Assembly (NCBI GenBank): GCA_945870015.1
Contig: CAMBQS010000271.1
Location: forward strand, 1 to 5,257
Direction of reading: 5' to 3'
DNA: 5,257 nucleotides
Source: Desulfocicer vacuolatum DSM 3385
GTDB taxonomy: Bacteria > Desulfobacterota > Desulfobacteria > Desulfobacterales > SURF-7
Shown: positions 4,725 to 5,257 of the stretch, piece after piece
How positions within the stretch are numbered: the first letter of the stretch is position 1
Layout: every line of letters begins with the position of its first letter
Made by a program: the position numbers and the translations under genes
Notes under the pieces: model-generated
What the model was told of the DNA's origin: nothing
Seen by the model: the letters and a program-made list of their open reading frames with translations, nothing else
Database searches by the model: none

Positions 4725-5257
4725 ATGTTCAAAGTCATGATCCGGGACAACATGTCCCCTGTCGCAAAAGAGCGGCTTGAAGCATTGAGTCAGATTGAAG
4801 TGGTTGTCGATAACAACAAGGAAACCAACTCCCCGGAAGCCCTGTCCGGTATCATCAAAGACTTTCATGCCATTGCCATCAGAAGCGGAACCAAAATCAC
4901 AGAGCAAGTCCTTGCAAATGCTCCAAACCTGAAAGTTATCGGCCGTGCCGGTGTTGGCGTCGACAATATCGATGTGGAGGCTGCCACAAAACGCGGTATT
5001 ATTGTCATGAACGCGCCAGGCGGCAATACCATTACAACCGCCGAACACGCTCTGTCCATGATGCTTTCACTTGCCAGAAACATCCCGCAGGGAACCGCCT
5101 CGTTACGCGATGGGAAGTGGGAAAAAAAAGCACTGACCGGTGTTGAAATCACGGGAAAAACTCTGGGTATTGTCGGACTGGGACAAATCGGCAGGGTTGT
5201 TGCGGATAGAGCCAGAGGTCTCAAGATGATCGTGATCGCAGCAGATCCTTTTGTCAG
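4725..5257 (+). CDS. serA: D-3-phosphoglycerate dehydrogenase, N-terminal part (cut by window end)
   Basis: Cytosolic NAD-dependent enzyme that oxidises 3-phosphoglycerate to 3-phosphohydroxypyruvate, the first committed step of serine synthesis. The 177 visible residues cover the N-terminal part of the substrate-binding domain and the entry into the Rossmann domain of the D-2-hydroxyacid dehydrogenase family. GRAGVGVDNID (73-83) is the substrate-loop signature, NAPGGNTITTAEHAL (96-110) is the conserved interdomain segment, GLGQIG (151-156) is the dinucleotide-binding loop, and D174 in ADPF is the acidic residue expected for NAD rather than NADP. The catalytic Arg, Glu and His lie beyond the window, as would any ACT domain, so another family member cannot be strictly excluded. 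The start is ATG 4725: the frame is stopped by TGA at 4701-4703 and no other start lies between. Being on the same strand as nifS, it may supply serine for cysteine synthesis. Confidence 0.9.
   Translation, partial: MFKVMIRDNMSPVAKERLEALSQIEVVVDNNKETNSPEALSGIIKDFHAIAIRSGTKITEQVLANAPNLKVIGRAGVGVDNIDVEAATKRGIIVMNAPGGNTITTAEHALSMMLSLARNIPQGTASLRDGKWEKKALTGVEITGKTLGIVGLGQIGRVVADRARGLKMIVIAADPFV

Noticed and set aside
4638..5224. Minus-strand frames opposite serA
   Set aside because: They mirror strongly conserved SerA motifs on the plus strand and have no recognisable product.

Overview
The window looks like chromosomal DNA of a Gram-negative anaerobe, most likely a sulfate-reducing member of the Desulfobacterota (former Deltaproteobacteria, Desulfobacterales-like). 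This is inferred from protein character and gene content: an acpP-fabF pair, a stand-alone AmmeMemoRadiSam protein B, housekeeping-style NifU/NifS and a SerA-type dehydrogenase. G+C is moderate by eye. I see no insertion sequence, tRNA, rRNA, CRISPR array or phage gene.

Layout. Bases 1-28 are the last codons of an acyl carrier protein gene (acpP). A complete fabF (117-1358, +) follows, starting at TTG. A Memo-family gene, amrB (1355-2209, -), converges on fabF, and their stop codons overlap. A 277-base AT-rich divergent region (2210-2486) separates amrB from nifU and holds candidate promoters for both directions plus short dyads. nifU (2487-3317, +) and nifS (3317-4480, +) overlap by one base. 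A short GTG-started gene for a 47-residue unknown protein (4525-4668, +) follows. A 56-base leader then contains a possible 8-codon ORF (4697-4723) whose Shine-Dalgarno could be masked by a small hairpin. Last comes the 5' part of serA (4725 to the window end, +).

How the genes work together. AcpP and FabF carry and extend fatty acyl chains. NifS takes sulfur from cysteine, and the three-domain NifU scaffolds Fe-S clusters from it. SerA opens serine synthesis, the precursor of the cysteine used by NifS, so the run nifU-nifS-small ORF-serA is metabolically coherent and has no obvious terminator inside it. AmrB is a presumed metal-binding protein of unsettled function that shares its upstream region with nifUS.

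Most of the window is ordinary core metabolism. No clearly new system is visible. The parts least explained by known families are the 47-residue protein, the mini-ORF/hairpin leader in front of serA, and the dyads between amrB and nifU.
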